A stretch of 64,000 nucleotides of DNA from Sulfuricella sp. T08 (GTDB taxonomy: Bacteria; Pseudomonadota; Gammaproteobacteria; Burkholderiales; Sulfuricellaceae): assembly GCF_000971475.1 (NCBI RefSeq), contig NZ_DF967539.1:26690-90689 (forward strand), in the 5' to 3' direction. This document shows positions 34,140 through 42,759 of this stretch, piece by piece. A program made the position numbers and the translations under genes. Positions within the stretch are counted from its first letter, which is position 1. The number at the start of each line of letters is the position of its first letter. Below the pieces are notes generated by a model. That model made no database searches. It was not told the origin of the DNA and saw nothing but the letters and a program-made list of their open reading frames with translations.

Positions 34140-34858
34140 ATTTAGATGAAAGTTCTTCGTGTACGTCGCTTATCCACTATCGAAGATAATGTACTTTTAA
34201 TTCATTATGAAACATGGAGATGGCGTTTTTTTAGCGGGTCACCTAGGTTAGACAAAGCCAGATAACCGTCTGTTGAAGCGCTGTACCAATCAGCTTCTTG
34301 CAAGTCTCGTGCCGTGTGGACTTCGTCCGTTGTGCGGCACTGAGGCTCTTCAGTTGCTGTGCGCCCCCTCACTGGCTACGGTCCAGATATAAGCCGAATA
34401 GTAATTTCCAGAAATATAAGGATGAAATCGAATCCTTATCCGGACATCTCAGCCGCGATTATCTAGCCCATCATTATTGATAAATGCCTAAATGTTACCG
34501 GAAAGTAACATGATAATGCACCATGCGTTTCAGATTTCGTTTCGAAATGATCTCTCCGCCTCGCGGATCGATTTGAATGATCAACTTGGAGAATTCTGAT
34601 GAAAGGGTTAAATCAAGAACAGCTATGTATTAAATGATTTTATTTTTTGATGGCACTGATGCAATTCTGGGTAGGAGGCTTGGCAGATGATTAGTGGCAA
34701 CACTATAGGTACGTTTATTGCTTGATACGAGACATATGCATCCTGTATGCCGCTACGCATAAGCAAGATACTCATTGAGTTTTTGGAGATAAAAAATTGA
34801 GTCCACAAGTCCATATCCTGTCCCGTTCAGTGTTTCCCTAACGAAGCGATCACCAGTT
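34140..34858. other. 719-bp AT-rich divergent regulatory region, no gene seen
   Basis: This region separates the minus-strand sensor operon from the plus-strand cytochrome cluster. Only short, unconvincing reading frames occur. It contains the third dyad (34493-34510) and a cruciform-like hairpin at 34309-34340 (GTGCCG...CGGCAC with inner GGAC-TTC-GTCC). Its length suggests complex regulation, long leaders or an unannotated small RNA. Confidence 0.6.
34493..34510. promoter_or_regulatory. Perfect TGTTAC-N6-GTAACA dyad upstream of the cytochrome cluster
   Basis: TGTTAC (34493-34498), spacer CGGAAA, GTAACA (34505-34510): a perfect 6-bp inverted repeat, the same element as at 34054 and 34096. 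It stands 349 bp before the nine-heme cytochrome gene, a distance compatible with a sigma-54 enhancer. Confidence 0.55.
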
Positions 34859-36877
34859 ATGCGTATTCAGAAATCTGTATCGTGGGCTTTGGCTGGCCTT
34901 ATCTGCTTAATAGGCGCTTCGAGTATTTGGCAGACGGAGGTCAAAGCCGAAGAAGCGGCCAGTGGCGGGATTGTGCCTGTCGTCGGAAAGCTTGACAACG
35001 CTTCGTGTCAGACCTGTCACGACGGAAAAAAAGAAGAGATAAAGGTGCCGGGTGCAGAGGGGAAAATGCGTCCGTTGCACGCAATAAGTGGCGACAAGTA
35101 CGCCAAAAGCGTGCATGCAAAAATGCTTTGCGTCGACTGTCATAAGGAAATTACCGATAGTACAGCCCAACACAAGAAAGACCTGGCGAAGAAGGTCGGT
35201 TGCGTGCAGTGCCACCAGGATTTGTGGGCGGCCGCCAAGAAGGAAAATAAAACCCAGGAAAAGCCCAGGCTGGGCGTGGTGGTACAGAATATCGCGGCCT
35301 ACAAAAAATCTTTTCACGCCCGTCCAAACCAGGATGATCCGTCACGGGTCAATGCAACCTGCAACGAGTGCCACGATACGCACGGTTTCAACGTACCGGT
35401 CGACAAGAAGAGTCCGCAATACGATGCGTGGCGCAAGGAAGTTCCCGCCCTGTGCGGCGAGAAATGCCACGACGAGCAACTCGAAACATTTGCGTCATCA
35501 GTGCATGGAAAGGAAGTTCTCGACAAGAACAATGCCAAGGCGCCCGTCTGCACCAGTTGCCACACCAACCACGAGATCACCAATACCTCGCTGGATTCGT
35601 TCAAGCTCCTCAACAACGAGGCGTGCGGCAGTTGCCACAAGGACCGGCTCAAATCCTACCGCGACACCTATCATGGCCAAGTCACGAAGCTGGGCTATGT
35701 CGATACGGCCAAGTGCTACAACTGCCACGGCAGCCACGGGATACTGTCGGCAAAGGACCCCAAGTCTAAGGTGCACCCGGACAACCGCCTGAAGACCTGC
35801 CGGGAGTGTCATGACGGCAAGAAAAAGCAGCTGGCCACCGCAGGCTTCGCCACCTTTGCCCCGCATGCCAACAGCCACGATTTCGCAAAGTATCCGCAGG
35901 TGTGGATCTCCACCAAATTCATGATTGCCTTGCTGATCGGCGTATTCGCCTTCTTCTGGCTGCATTCGGGGCTCTGGTACTACCGTGAGTGGGAACGCAG
36001 CAAGGCAGGCGAGCATCGTCCGCATGTACGCACGGCAGATCTGAAGCTCGACGAGACCAAGCATGTGCGCCGCTTCGGCCTAGGTTGGCGCATCGCCCAC
36101 CTGGTCTTCGCCCTCACGACCATGACACTTGTGCTGACCGGCACCACTGCACTCTTCTCACATACTGGATGGGCGCCGGTCGTCGCCAAAGCCCTTGGCG
36201 GCGCACAGGGTCTCGCCCTGATCCATCGGGTGGCTGCCGCACTCTTCATCGGCATCTTCTTGATCCACTTCGTCTATGTGATGCAGCGTCTGCTGCGCGA
36301 CAGGAACTTCCGCTGGTTCGGCCCGGATTCGCTGGTGCCGAACTGGAAGGACCTCAGCGACATGGTGGGCATGTTCAAGTGGTTTGTCGGCAAGGGTGAT
36401 CGCCCGACCTTCGACCGCTGGACCTACTACGAGAAGTTCGACTACTGGGCGGTGTTCTGGGGCGTCTCCGTCATCGGCGGCAGCGGCCTGCTGCTGGCCT
36501 TCCCGTATGTGACCGCGACTTACCTGCCGGGCTGGATATTCAACGTCGCCACCATCGTGCATGGGGAGGAAGCTTTCCTGGCAGCCGTGTTCCTCTTCAC
36601 GGTGCATTTCTTCAACAACCACTTCCGGCCGGATAAGCTGCCGCCGCCGGACATCGTGATGTTCACCGGCACCCAGTCGCTGGAAGAGTTCCGTCGCGAG
36701 CATCCGGCCCAGTATCAGCGGCTGGTGGATGCAGGCGAGCTGGACAAGTATCTGGTGGATGCACCGTCACGGCCGATGGCCCTGGGTTCCAAGATATTGG
36801 GGCTCACCTTGATCACCATCGGCCTGGTGCTGCTGACTCTGGTGATAGTTGGGTTCGTGGGTGGTGCGGTTAAATAA
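34859..36877 (+). CDS. Nine-heme c-type/diheme b-type inner-membrane cytochrome (CbcL-like quinone oxidoreductase)
   Basis: 672 residues. Signal peptide (SWALAGLICLIGASS) then a periplasmic domain (about 45-345) with nine c-heme sites: eight CXXCH (CQTCH, CVDCH, CVQCH, CNECH, CTSCH, CGSCH, CYNCH, CRECH) and one CXXXCH (CGEKCH, near 200). The C-terminal half is a cytochrome b561/formate-dehydrogenase-gamma-like membrane domain with helices around WISTKFMIALLIGVFAFFWL, IAHLVFALTTMTLVLTG, LIHRVAAALFIGIFLIHFVY, and FLAAVFLFTVHFFNNHF, whose histidines could hold two b hemes. This matches the build of Geobacter CbcL, an inner-membrane menaquinol oxidoreductase for extracellular electron transfer. 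Here it probably links the quinone pool to the following periplasmic cytochromes, in either direction. Confidence 0.88.
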   Translation: MRIQKSVSWALAGLICLIGASSIWQTEVKAEEAASGGIVPVVGKLDNASCQTCHDGKKEEIKVPGAEGKMRPLHAISGDKYAKSVHAKMLCVDCHKEITDSTAQHKKDLAKKVGCVQCHQDLWAAAKKENKTQEKPRLGVVVQNIAAYKKSFHARPNQDDPSRVNATCNECHDTHGFNVPVDKKSPQYDAWRKEVPALCGEKCHDEQLETFASSVHGKEVLDKNNAKAPVCTSCHTNHEITNTSLDSFKLLNNEACGSCHKDRLKSYRDTYHGQVTKLGYVDTAKCYNCHGSHGILSAKDPKSKVHPDNRLKTCRECHDGKKKQLATAGFATFAPHANSHDFAKYPQVWISTKFMIALLIGVFAFFWLHSGLWYYREWERSKAGEHRPHVRTADLKLDETKHVRRFGLGWRIAHLVFALTTMTLVLTGTTALFSHTGWAPVVAKALGGAQGLALIHRVAAALFIGIFLIHFVYVMQRLLRDRNFRWFGPDSLVPNWKDLSDMVGMFKWFVGKGDRPTFDRWTYYEKFDYWAVFWGVSVIGGSGLLLAFPYVTATYLPGWIFNVATIVHGEEAFLAAVFLFTVHFFNNHFRPDKLPPPDIVMFTGTQSLEEFRREHPAQYQRLVDAGELDKYLVDAPSRPMALGSKILGLTLITIGLVLLTLVIVGFVGGAVK

Positions 36878-36973
36878 AATCAGTAATGCGCCTGAACCAA
36901 CGAAGGCGCTTGCTTACAGGATGCTGGAATATATTTTTAAATAATTATCTGATAGTGGATATGGAGATTCAAA

Positions 36974-37330
36974 ATGAAACATAAAACAAACCGACAAATT
37001 ATCGCCGCCACGTTGTTTACCTTTTCTGCGGCCATGCTGATGCCGTCCCAGGCATCAGCTTTCGATGAGGACGCGGCAAGAGCGCTGGCAAAAAGGAATG
37101 ACTGCTTCAAGTGCCATGCGGTCGACAAGTCCAAAAAAGGTCCTTCCTACAAGAAGGTTGCGGATAAATACCGGGGCAAGGCCGATGGTCAGAGCAAGCT
37201 GATTACCAACTTCACTACGGAGCCGATGGTCAAGCTTTCAGACGGCAAGGAAGAGAAGCACAAGATTATCGATACCAAGGACATGAATGAGATGAAAAAT
37301 CTGGCCGACTGGATTCTTTCTATTCAATAA
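36974..37330 (+). CDS. Small periplasmic monoheme cytochrome c, class I
   Basis: 118 residues. Signal peptide ending PSQASA; mature part about 90 residues with heme site CFKCH (Cys44) in LAKRNDCFKCHAVDKSKKGPSYKKVADKY, the class I c551/c8-like N-terminal pattern. The usual distal Met segment is not obvious; Met residues occur in TTEPMVKLSDG and TKDMNEMKN. It probably carries electrons in the periplasm between the CbcL-like protein and the decaheme protein, comparable to MtoD in Sideroxydans. The gap of about 96 bp from the previous gene includes a GCGCCT/AGGCGC hairpin (36888-36909). Confidence 0.87.
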   Translation: MKHKTNRQIIAATLFTFSAAMLMPSQASAFDEDAARALAKRNDCFKCHAVDKSKKGPSYKKVADKYRGKADGQSKLITNFTTEPMVKLSDGKEEKHKIIDTKDMNEMKNLADWILSIQ

Positions 37331-37405
37331 AGGTGTATTTAACGGAGCGGCTCCTTCCGGACCGCACGGGTGGTTTTAAAGTTTCAAAGTTAGGGGAGAA
37401 ATAAA

Positions 37406-38509
37406 ATGAAGCTCTTGCGACAGGTGTTGACCTTGTGTGCGTTCATTGGCGCCGCGGTGGGGATGTCTTCCTCCATGGCCGCCGATATTTCAAAACCGGT
37501 CGCAGGGAGCGAAGCGCCCAAGGTGGTCGTGGCGAAAGCGGCGCCCCAGGAAGCGGCCAAGGACCTCGTTCTCAAGGGCGATGCCAAGTGTACGAGCTGC
37601 CACGATGAAGCCGACGCCCCCGGTTTGCTCGCCATCGGCAAGACCAAGCACGGTACTGTCGCTGACAGCCGCACACCGACTTGCACCAAATGCCACGGTG
37701 AAAGTGAAGCGCACGTACTCAACGCCCAGGACACCAAAATTCGTCCGAAACCCGAACGCACTTATTCCGGGCAGTTAGCGCCGGGCAGCCTTCCCTCCGC
37801 TGATCGGGTTGATCACTACTTCGGTATTCAAGGCAAGAGAACTGACACCCCGGTCGAAGAACGCAATGGCTCTTGCCTGGAATGCCACCAGAAGGATGCG
37901 AAGCGCTCGCACTGGATGGGAAGTACCCATCAATCTCGCGACATTGCGTGTTCCACCTGCCACAAGATTCACTCGGCAAAAGATGTGGTGCGCGACAAGC
38001 GTACCCAGACCGAGCTCTGCTTCACTTGCCACAAGGAGCAGCGCGCACAGGTCAACAAGCCTTCGCACCACCCGATCGTTGAAGGCAAGATGGCGTGCTC
38101 AGACTGCCATAACGTTCATGGGTCTGCCGGGCCGAAGCTCATGAAGCGTGATAGCGTGGTCGATACCTGTTACACCTGCCATATGGAGAAACGTGGGCCA
38201 TTCGTCCATAACCATGAGCCTGTCAATGAAGATTGCTCGAACTGCCACAACCCGCATGGCACCACGGCGGAAAGCATGCTGAAGATGCGGCCGCCGTTCC
38301 TGTGCAATGCGTGCCATACGCCACATGGCGCCACTATCCCTGCACTGACTGGGCGGATCATTTCGGCCTTGGCCCCAGGTGCTAACACGACCGGCAAAAG
38401 CAATATCAACATTACCCAAGGGCGGGGTTGCCTGAACTGCCATACCCAGGTGCATGGCAGCAACAACCCGAGTGCTACCAACCCAACCCCGCAGTTTAAT
38501 TTCCGTTGA
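37406..38509 (+). CDS. mtrA: Decaheme periplasmic cytochrome c, MtrA/MtoA/DmsE family
   Basis: 367 residues. Signal peptide ending SSSMAA and ten CXXCH sites: CTSCH (62), CTKCH, CLECH, CSTCH, CFTCH, CSDCH, CYTCH, CSNCH, CNACH and CLNCH (about 343). Several are followed by the family HNVHGS/HNPHG-type pattern. MtrA-type proteins plug into the MtrB barrel and form a heme wire across the outer membrane; homologues run outward (Shewanella metal reduction) or inward (MtoA/PioA iron oxidation). The barrel gene follows 13 bp later. Direction here cannot be told from sequence, though the sulfur-lithotroph context suits oxidation. Confidence 0.95.
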   Translation: MKLLRQVLTLCAFIGAAVGMSSSMAADISKPVAGSEAPKVVVAKAAPQEAAKDLVLKGDAKCTSCHDEADAPGLLAIGKTKHGTVADSRTPTCTKCHGESEAHVLNAQDTKIRPKPERTYSGQLAPGSLPSADRVDHYFGIQGKRTDTPVEERNGSCLECHQKDAKRSHWMGSTHQSRDIACSTCHKIHSAKDVVRDKRTQTELCFTCHKEQRAQVNKPSHHPIVEGKMACSDCHNVHGSAGPKLMKRDSVVDTCYTCHMEKRGPFVHNHEPVNEDCSNCHNPHGTTAESMLKMRPPFLCNACHTPHGATIPALTGRIISALAPGANTTGKSNINITQGRGCLNCHTQVHGSNNPSATNPTPQFNFR

Positions 38510-38522
38510 GTCCGGGAGATCG

Positions 38523-40760
38523 ATGATGAACACATCCAAACAGCATTTTGGCTACAGCCAGAAACTCATGGTCCTTTCTGTGCTCGCGGCCTTCGGGCCG
38601 GCGCACGCCGAGGAGGATATCGCGCAATACATCAAGCCGGATAGCTCGATCAGCGCCGGGCTGGGCGTTGCCAGCGGCGATAGCAAGGACAGGGCGATCT
38701 TCGGGCAATACAGCGGCATGCGCCAGAATGACGCCTCCCTCCTGCTGGATTTCGATATCGTCAAACGCGACGATGCGACGGGGCTATGGACGAATTTCGA
38801 AGGCCGCAACCTGGGCCTCGACAACCGCGAACTGCGCTTCTCGCAGAATAAACAGGGTGACTGGAAGTATTCTGCGGAATATAACGAGATTACCCGCCAT
38901 GATATCCGCACCATCAATACCGGCCTGCAGGGCGCAGGAACAACCACCCCGAGTGTCACCCTGCTGGGAACCCCGGGAACTGGCTCGGATCTGAATCTCG
39001 ATCTCAAGCGCAAGAGTCTCAGCTTCGGCGTGGAGAAATGGCTCACCCCTACCCTCCAGTTCGAGGCGAACTTCAAAAACGAAGACAAGGATGGGGCGCG
39101 ACTGTTCGGCAAAGGTTTCGCCTGCAGCGCCGACTGGAAGGCTGCCGGTGCCTGTAGCGTCAGCACGACGCAGTGGGCGCTGTTGATGCTGCCCGAGCCG
39201 ATTAACTCCACCACCAAACAGTTCGAGACCAAACTGAATTTTTCCGGCGAGAAATTCATGGTGAGCGGGGGCTATTACGGCTCGTTCTTCACCAACTCAA
39301 ACGGCTCTCTGACGCCAACTGTGCCGGGTACATTAAACAATCCAATTGGCACTGCAACAGCGCTTGACACCGGTCTGCGTACCACCATGGGGTTGCCCAT
39401 AGCGCTGCCGCCCGACAACCAGGCGCACCAGCTTTATGTTTCTGGTAACTATGCCTTCACACCGACAACCCGAGCTACCTTCAAATACGCCTATACCCAT
39501 GCCACGCAGAACGAGGACTTCAGTAGCATGGGCCTGACGGGTGCCCCGGCCGGCATCAGCAACTTGGGTGGGGTCGTGGATACCAATCTGGTCCAGCTCG
39601 GCCTGACAGCACGTCCCATGGCTAAGCTTTCCCTGCTTGCCAATATTCGTTACGAGGACAAAAAGGACAAGACGCCGATCGCCTACTACAACATAGAGAC
39701 GAAGGCGGCAGGCACGAGTATCTTTACCAATGGCCTGACTTCGTCGAAGAGGCTGGCCGGCAAACTGGAAGCAAGCTATCAGCTGCCAGACAACTATCGG
39801 GCGACTCTGGGGGTCAATTATGACACGCTGGATCGCGGAAATCCCGATAGCACCGATCAAATCGCCGGCCTTTCGGCGTTGCGGGCGAAAACCGAAGAGA
39901 CGGGCTATCGTGCCGAACTGCGGCGCTCCATGTCGGATACGCTCAATGCAGCCGTCAGCTATGTGACCAGTAAGCGGGAAGGGTCGGATTGGTACTCTCT
40001 CCAAACCAGTGCTGCAGCTATCGCTGCTGGGGCTGGTTATGGCAGTATTGTCCCTGCCGGCACCATTGTTGGCGTGGCTTCCACGGCAATTTTCCCGATG
40101 TCCATGTCGGATCGCCAGCGTGACAAGGTGAGAGTGGCGGTTGACTGGGATCCGCTTAACCAGTTGTCCCTGCAGTTCATCGTTGAAGACGGAAAAGACC
40201 GGTACACCACTGCAGGCGTTAAGGGTATGCGCGATACCAACATGCGTTCATACAGCCTTAACGCGGTGTATACCTTGTCCGAGGCATGGAAACTGACCGG
40301 CTATTGGGCTACGGGCGATCAGACCCTGGATCACGTAAACCACTCGGCCGATTACCTGGCTGCCCTGGATAATGTCAGCACCACCGTGGGTCTCGGGGTG
40401 GTTGGCAAGCCGAGCAGTCGACTCGAGGTGGGCGGGGATCTGACGTATATCAATGACCTCACCAAGTATGGTTTAACGGCGGCTCCCGGCGTCAGCACGA
40501 ACAATGCAACCCAAGTAGCGACTTACGGCCTTCCGGATGTCGAATATCGGCAGACCAGGTTGAATTTGTTTGGCAAGTATGCGCTGGAGAAAAATGCCGA
40601 TATCCGTATCGACTTCATACACCAACGCACGAAGCTGGACGAATGGACCTGGGGATACAACGGCGTGCCATTTGCCTATTCCGACAACACGACCGTATCG
40701 ATGCAACAAAACCAGAACGTGACTTTCCTTGGGGCAAGGTATATTTACAAGTTGAAGTAA
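38523..40760 (+). CDS. mtrB: MtrB/PioB-family decaheme-associated outer-membrane beta-barrel
   Basis: 745 residues from ATG 38523 (GGGAGA upstream). Signal peptide ending FGPAHA. Throughout are alternating amphipathic strands (for example TRATFKYAYTHATQNED, KLSLLANIRYEDKKD) and a C-terminus NVTFLGARYIYKLK typical of outer-membrane barrels. MtrB/PioB wraps the MtrA decaheme protein. An N-terminal CXXC pair found in Shewanella MtrB is not seen; the only cysteines noticed are in FACSADWKAAGACSV. No outer-surface decaheme protein (MtrC/OmcA type) follows, as in MtoAB and PioAB systems. Confidence 0.93.
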   Translation: MMNTSKQHFGYSQKLMVLSVLAAFGPAHAEEDIAQYIKPDSSISAGLGVASGDSKDRAIFGQYSGMRQNDASLLLDFDIVKRDDATGLWTNFEGRNLGLDNRELRFSQNKQGDWKYSAEYNEITRHDIRTINTGLQGAGTTTPSVTLLGTPGTGSDLNLDLKRKSLSFGVEKWLTPTLQFEANFKNEDKDGARLFGKGFACSADWKAAGACSVSTTQWALLMLPEPINSTTKQFETKLNFSGEKFMVSGGYYGSFFTNSNGSLTPTVPGTLNNPIGTATALDTGLRTTMGLPIALPPDNQAHQLYVSGNYAFTPTTRATFKYAYTHATQNEDFSSMGLTGAPAGISNLGGVVDTNLVQLGLTARPMAKLSLLANIRYEDKKDKTPIAYYNIETKAAGTSIFTNGLTSSKRLAGKLEASYQLPDNYRATLGVNYDTLDRGNPDSTDQIAGLSALRAKTEETGYRAELRRSMSDTLNAAVSYVTSKREGSDWYSLQTSAAAIAAGAGYGSIVPAGTIVGVASTAIFPMSMSDRQRDKVRVAVDWDPLNQLSLQFIVEDGKDRYTTAGVKGMRDTNMRSYSLNAVYTLSEAWKLTGYWATGDQTLDHVNHSADYLAALDNVSTTVGLGVVGKPSSRLEVGGDLTYINDLTKYGLTAAPGVSTNNATQVATYGLPDVEYRQTRLNLFGKYALEKNADIRIDFIHQRTKLDEWTWGYNGVPFAYSDNTTVSMQQNQNVTFLGARYIYKLK

Positions 40761-41162
40761 GTTCGAGGGAGGTGGCTCGCTCATGCGAGACTCTTCCCTG
40801 GTTGGATGAAGAAAACGGGGACGGCTGTTGCTGGCCCCGTTTTTATTGAGCCAGGAAAAGTTACTGATTCGCGGCGTGCGTTGATACCTATTGGGCAAAA
40901 AGGACGCTGAGGATTGCGTGTTTCTAGATTCATATAACGCGGAGCCAAAGCATCGCCTTGATGGCATAAATTTAAATACCCAAGCAGGCTTCAGCAGGTG
41001 TAAAGGCGTTGCATTTTTCCAGTACAATTTCTCCTCCCGGACCGGTGGCTGGCAAAACGGCCATTACCAAACCTTGGATAATCATTAAGTTCATAACTAA
41101 AACAGGAGGTTATTAAAGAGATGAGAGCCTTCTGTTATGTCGTTTAAAGGAGTATTCGTAAC
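40761..41162. other. 402-bp intergenic region after the MtrB gene
   Basis: It contains the terminator at 40812-40845 and, at 41014-41028, the 15-mer TTTTTCCAGTACAAT that recurs just before ccmA (42098-42112). A 65-codon frame at 40891-41088 has no recognisable features and is not called. Confidence 0.6.
40812..40845 (+). terminator. Intrinsic terminator after mtrB
   Basis: AAAACGGGG (40812-40820) and CCCCGTTTT (40835-40843) form a stem over a 14-nt loop; the T-rich 3' arm runs on into TTATTG. It ends the cytochrome-barrel transcription unit. Confidence 0.75.
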
Positions 41163-41873
41163 ATGAAAGCCCTGTTGGCGATCTGCATGATTGTTGTTGC
41201 CGCATTCGTTTGGGCAGGCGAAACCCCTGTCTCTTCTTCGCCTGCGCCCACCATCGTCAAGGGCGAGGTCCTCGAGGCCAAGGACGTCGAAAGTTATACC
41301 TACCTCCGCCTCAAGACCAAGGACGGCGAGACTTGGGCTGCGGTCAACAAGTCACCGGTCAAGAAAGGCGCTGAAGTCACGATAGAAAACGTGATGGTCA
41401 TGAGCAATTTTGAGAGCAAGGCGCTGAAGAAGACTTTCCCGACGATAGTCTTCGGTACCTTGGGCGGTGCGGGAGGGAGCGCGCAGGCTGCAGGCAAAGA
41501 CATGGCTACGGCTCACTCCGGCGTTGCCAAGACGCCGGACACCGGTGATATCCATGTTCCCAAGGCCAGCGGTGCAAACGCACGAACCGTTGCGGAAATC
41601 ATGACCAAGGGCGCCGAACTGAAGGACAAGCCTGTTCTGGTTCGCGGCAAAGTCGTGAAATACAACTCGCAGATCATGGGGAAAAACTGGATCCATCTGC
41701 GTGATGGCTCAGGTTCTGCTGCGACCGGTTCGAACGACGTACTCGTGACGACCATGAGTCAGGCCAAGACCGGGGATGTCGTGACGGTGAAAGGCGTCGT
41801 CCGCACCGACAAGGATTTCGGTGCAGGCTATGCGTATAAGGTGCTCATCGAAGACGCGACGCTGCAGCAGTGA
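41163..41873 (+). CDS. Periplasmic protein with two OB-fold-like domains (NrfJ-related)
   Basis: 236 residues. Signal peptide (ALLAICMIVVAAFVWA). Two similar beta-rich units: residues about 30-100 (GEVLEAKDVESYTYLRLKTK, WAAVNKSPVKKGAEVTI) and about 140-235 (KPVLVRGKVVKYNSQIMGKN, WIHLRDGSG, DVLVTT, DVVTVKGVVRTDKD), separated by a Gly/Ala-rich linker with a His-containing segment. This is the periplasmic OB-fold pattern of NrfJ-like proteins near multiheme cytochromes. Role unproven; position between the conduit and the ccm operon suggests a cytochrome-related helper. Confidence 0.7.
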   Translation: MKALLAICMIVVAAFVWAGETPVSSSPAPTIVKGEVLEAKDVESYTYLRLKTKDGETWAAVNKSPVKKGAEVTIENVMVMSNFESKALKKTFPTIVFGTLGGAGGSAQAAGKDMATAHSGVAKTPDTGDIHVPKASGANARTVAEIMTKGAELKDKPVLVRGKVVKYNSQIMGKNWIHLRDGSGSAATGSNDVLVTTMSQAKTGDVVTVKGVVRTDKDFGAGYAYKVLIEDATLQQ

Positions 41874-41991
41874 TCGGGTGCGTCGTCATCTTCCTCCCCC
41901 CTTAAAAAGGGGAAGGAGCGGATTCTGTGGGCGGTTTGAGCATATCGTTCAGACTTGAGTAGTAGTTACCTAATTGTAATTAAGGGTATGC

Positions 41992-42031
41992 ACGTTCCAT
42001 ACCCTTCCCCGAAATGCATCTGCCAGCGGGA
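41992..42031 (+). repeat. 40-bp repeat shared with 30226-30265
   Basis: Begins ACGTTCCAT and ends TCTGCCAGCGGGA with the same 18-bp separation as the copy near 30.2 kb; about 33 of 40 positions agree. Here it overlaps a hairpin (CCCGAAAT...ATTTCGGG, about 42009-42040). Confidence 0.6.
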
Positions 42032-42084
42032 TATTTCGGGTAGCTCGGAGAGTAATAAAGAACGGAAAGATGCTCGCTACGGGC

Positions 42085-42112
42085 TTAGATTTTTTGATTT
42101 TTCCAGTACAAT
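42085..42112 (+). promoter_or_regulatory. Candidate promoter of the ccm operon
   Basis: TTAGAT (42085-42090) and TACAAT (42107-42112) are 16 bp apart and 30 bp before the ccmA start. The -10 is embedded in TTTTTCCAGTACAAT, which also occurs at 41014-41028. Confidence 0.4.
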
Positions 42113-42141
42113 GCTTTTTTCAAGATTTGGGCAATAGATTA

Positions 42142-42759
42142 ATGCTGGAAGGGAAAGACCTCGCCTGTGTTCGAGGCGAGCGTACGCTGTTCAGTCACCT
42201 CAACTTCACACTCAACGAAGGCGAATTGCTGTTGGTGCAAGGCGCCAATGGCAGTGGCAAAACCAGCCTGCTGCGCATGTTGTGCGGCCTGCTGACGCCC
42301 GAGTTTGGTGAAATTTTGTGGCGTGGTGAAGAGATTGGTGCGGCGCGCGAGACCTACCATGCCGAAATGGCCTATTTCGGGCATGCGCCTGCGGTCAAGG
42401 AGGATCTGAGCGCCTCCGAGAATCTCGACTTTTCCTGCCGTCTGGCGGGAATTCCAGTGGATAGCGATGAGGTGAAAGGTGCGCTGGGGCACCTCGGCTT
42501 GGGTCATTGTTTGAACCTGCCGACGAAATCGCTGTCTCAAGGGCAGCGTCGGCGCGTTGCGCTTGCCCGTCTGATGCTGGTCAAGGCCAAGTTATGGATA
42601 CTCGATGAGCCATTGACGGCGCTCGATCAGGCCGCCCTGCAACTGGTGCAGACTCTAATCGGCGAGCATTTGCGCCAGGGCGGCATGGCTTTGATGACCA
42701 CGCACCAGCCGGTCATGATCACGGGCATAGTGCCCAAAACCTTGCCACTGACGCCATGA
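42142..42759 (+). CDS. ccmA: Heme exporter ATP-binding protein CcmA
   Basis: 205 residues from ATG 42142. ABC ATPase with Walker A GANGSGKTS, signature LSQGQRRRVALARL and Walker B LWILDEP. CcmAB with CcmC handles release of heme-loaded CcmE during cytochrome c maturation at the inner membrane. First gene of a tightly packed ccmABCDEFGHI operon, which supplies heme attachment for the twenty-odd c hemes encoded just upstream. Confidence 0.96.
   Translation: MLEGKDLACVRGERTLFSHLNFTLNEGELLLVQGANGSGKTSLLRMLCGLLTPEFGEILWRGEEIGAARETYHAEMAYFGHAPAVKEDLSASENLDFSCRLAGIPVDSDEVKGALGHLGLGHCLNLPTKSLSQGQRRRVALARLMLVKAKLWILDEPLTALDQAALQLVQTLIGEHLRQGGMALMTTHQPVMITGIVPKTLPLTP

Noticed and set aside
34510..34858. 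Sigma-54 promoter for the cytochrome cluster
   Set aside because: TGGCAC at about 34650 and TGGCAG at about 34681 lack the GC element at the required spacing; no convincing -24/-12 pair was found by eye.
40891..41088. 65-codon frame between the mtrB terminator and the OB-fold gene
   Set aside because: No ribosome binding site, signal or family pattern; it includes the promoter-like 15-mer at 41014, so it is treated as intergenic.
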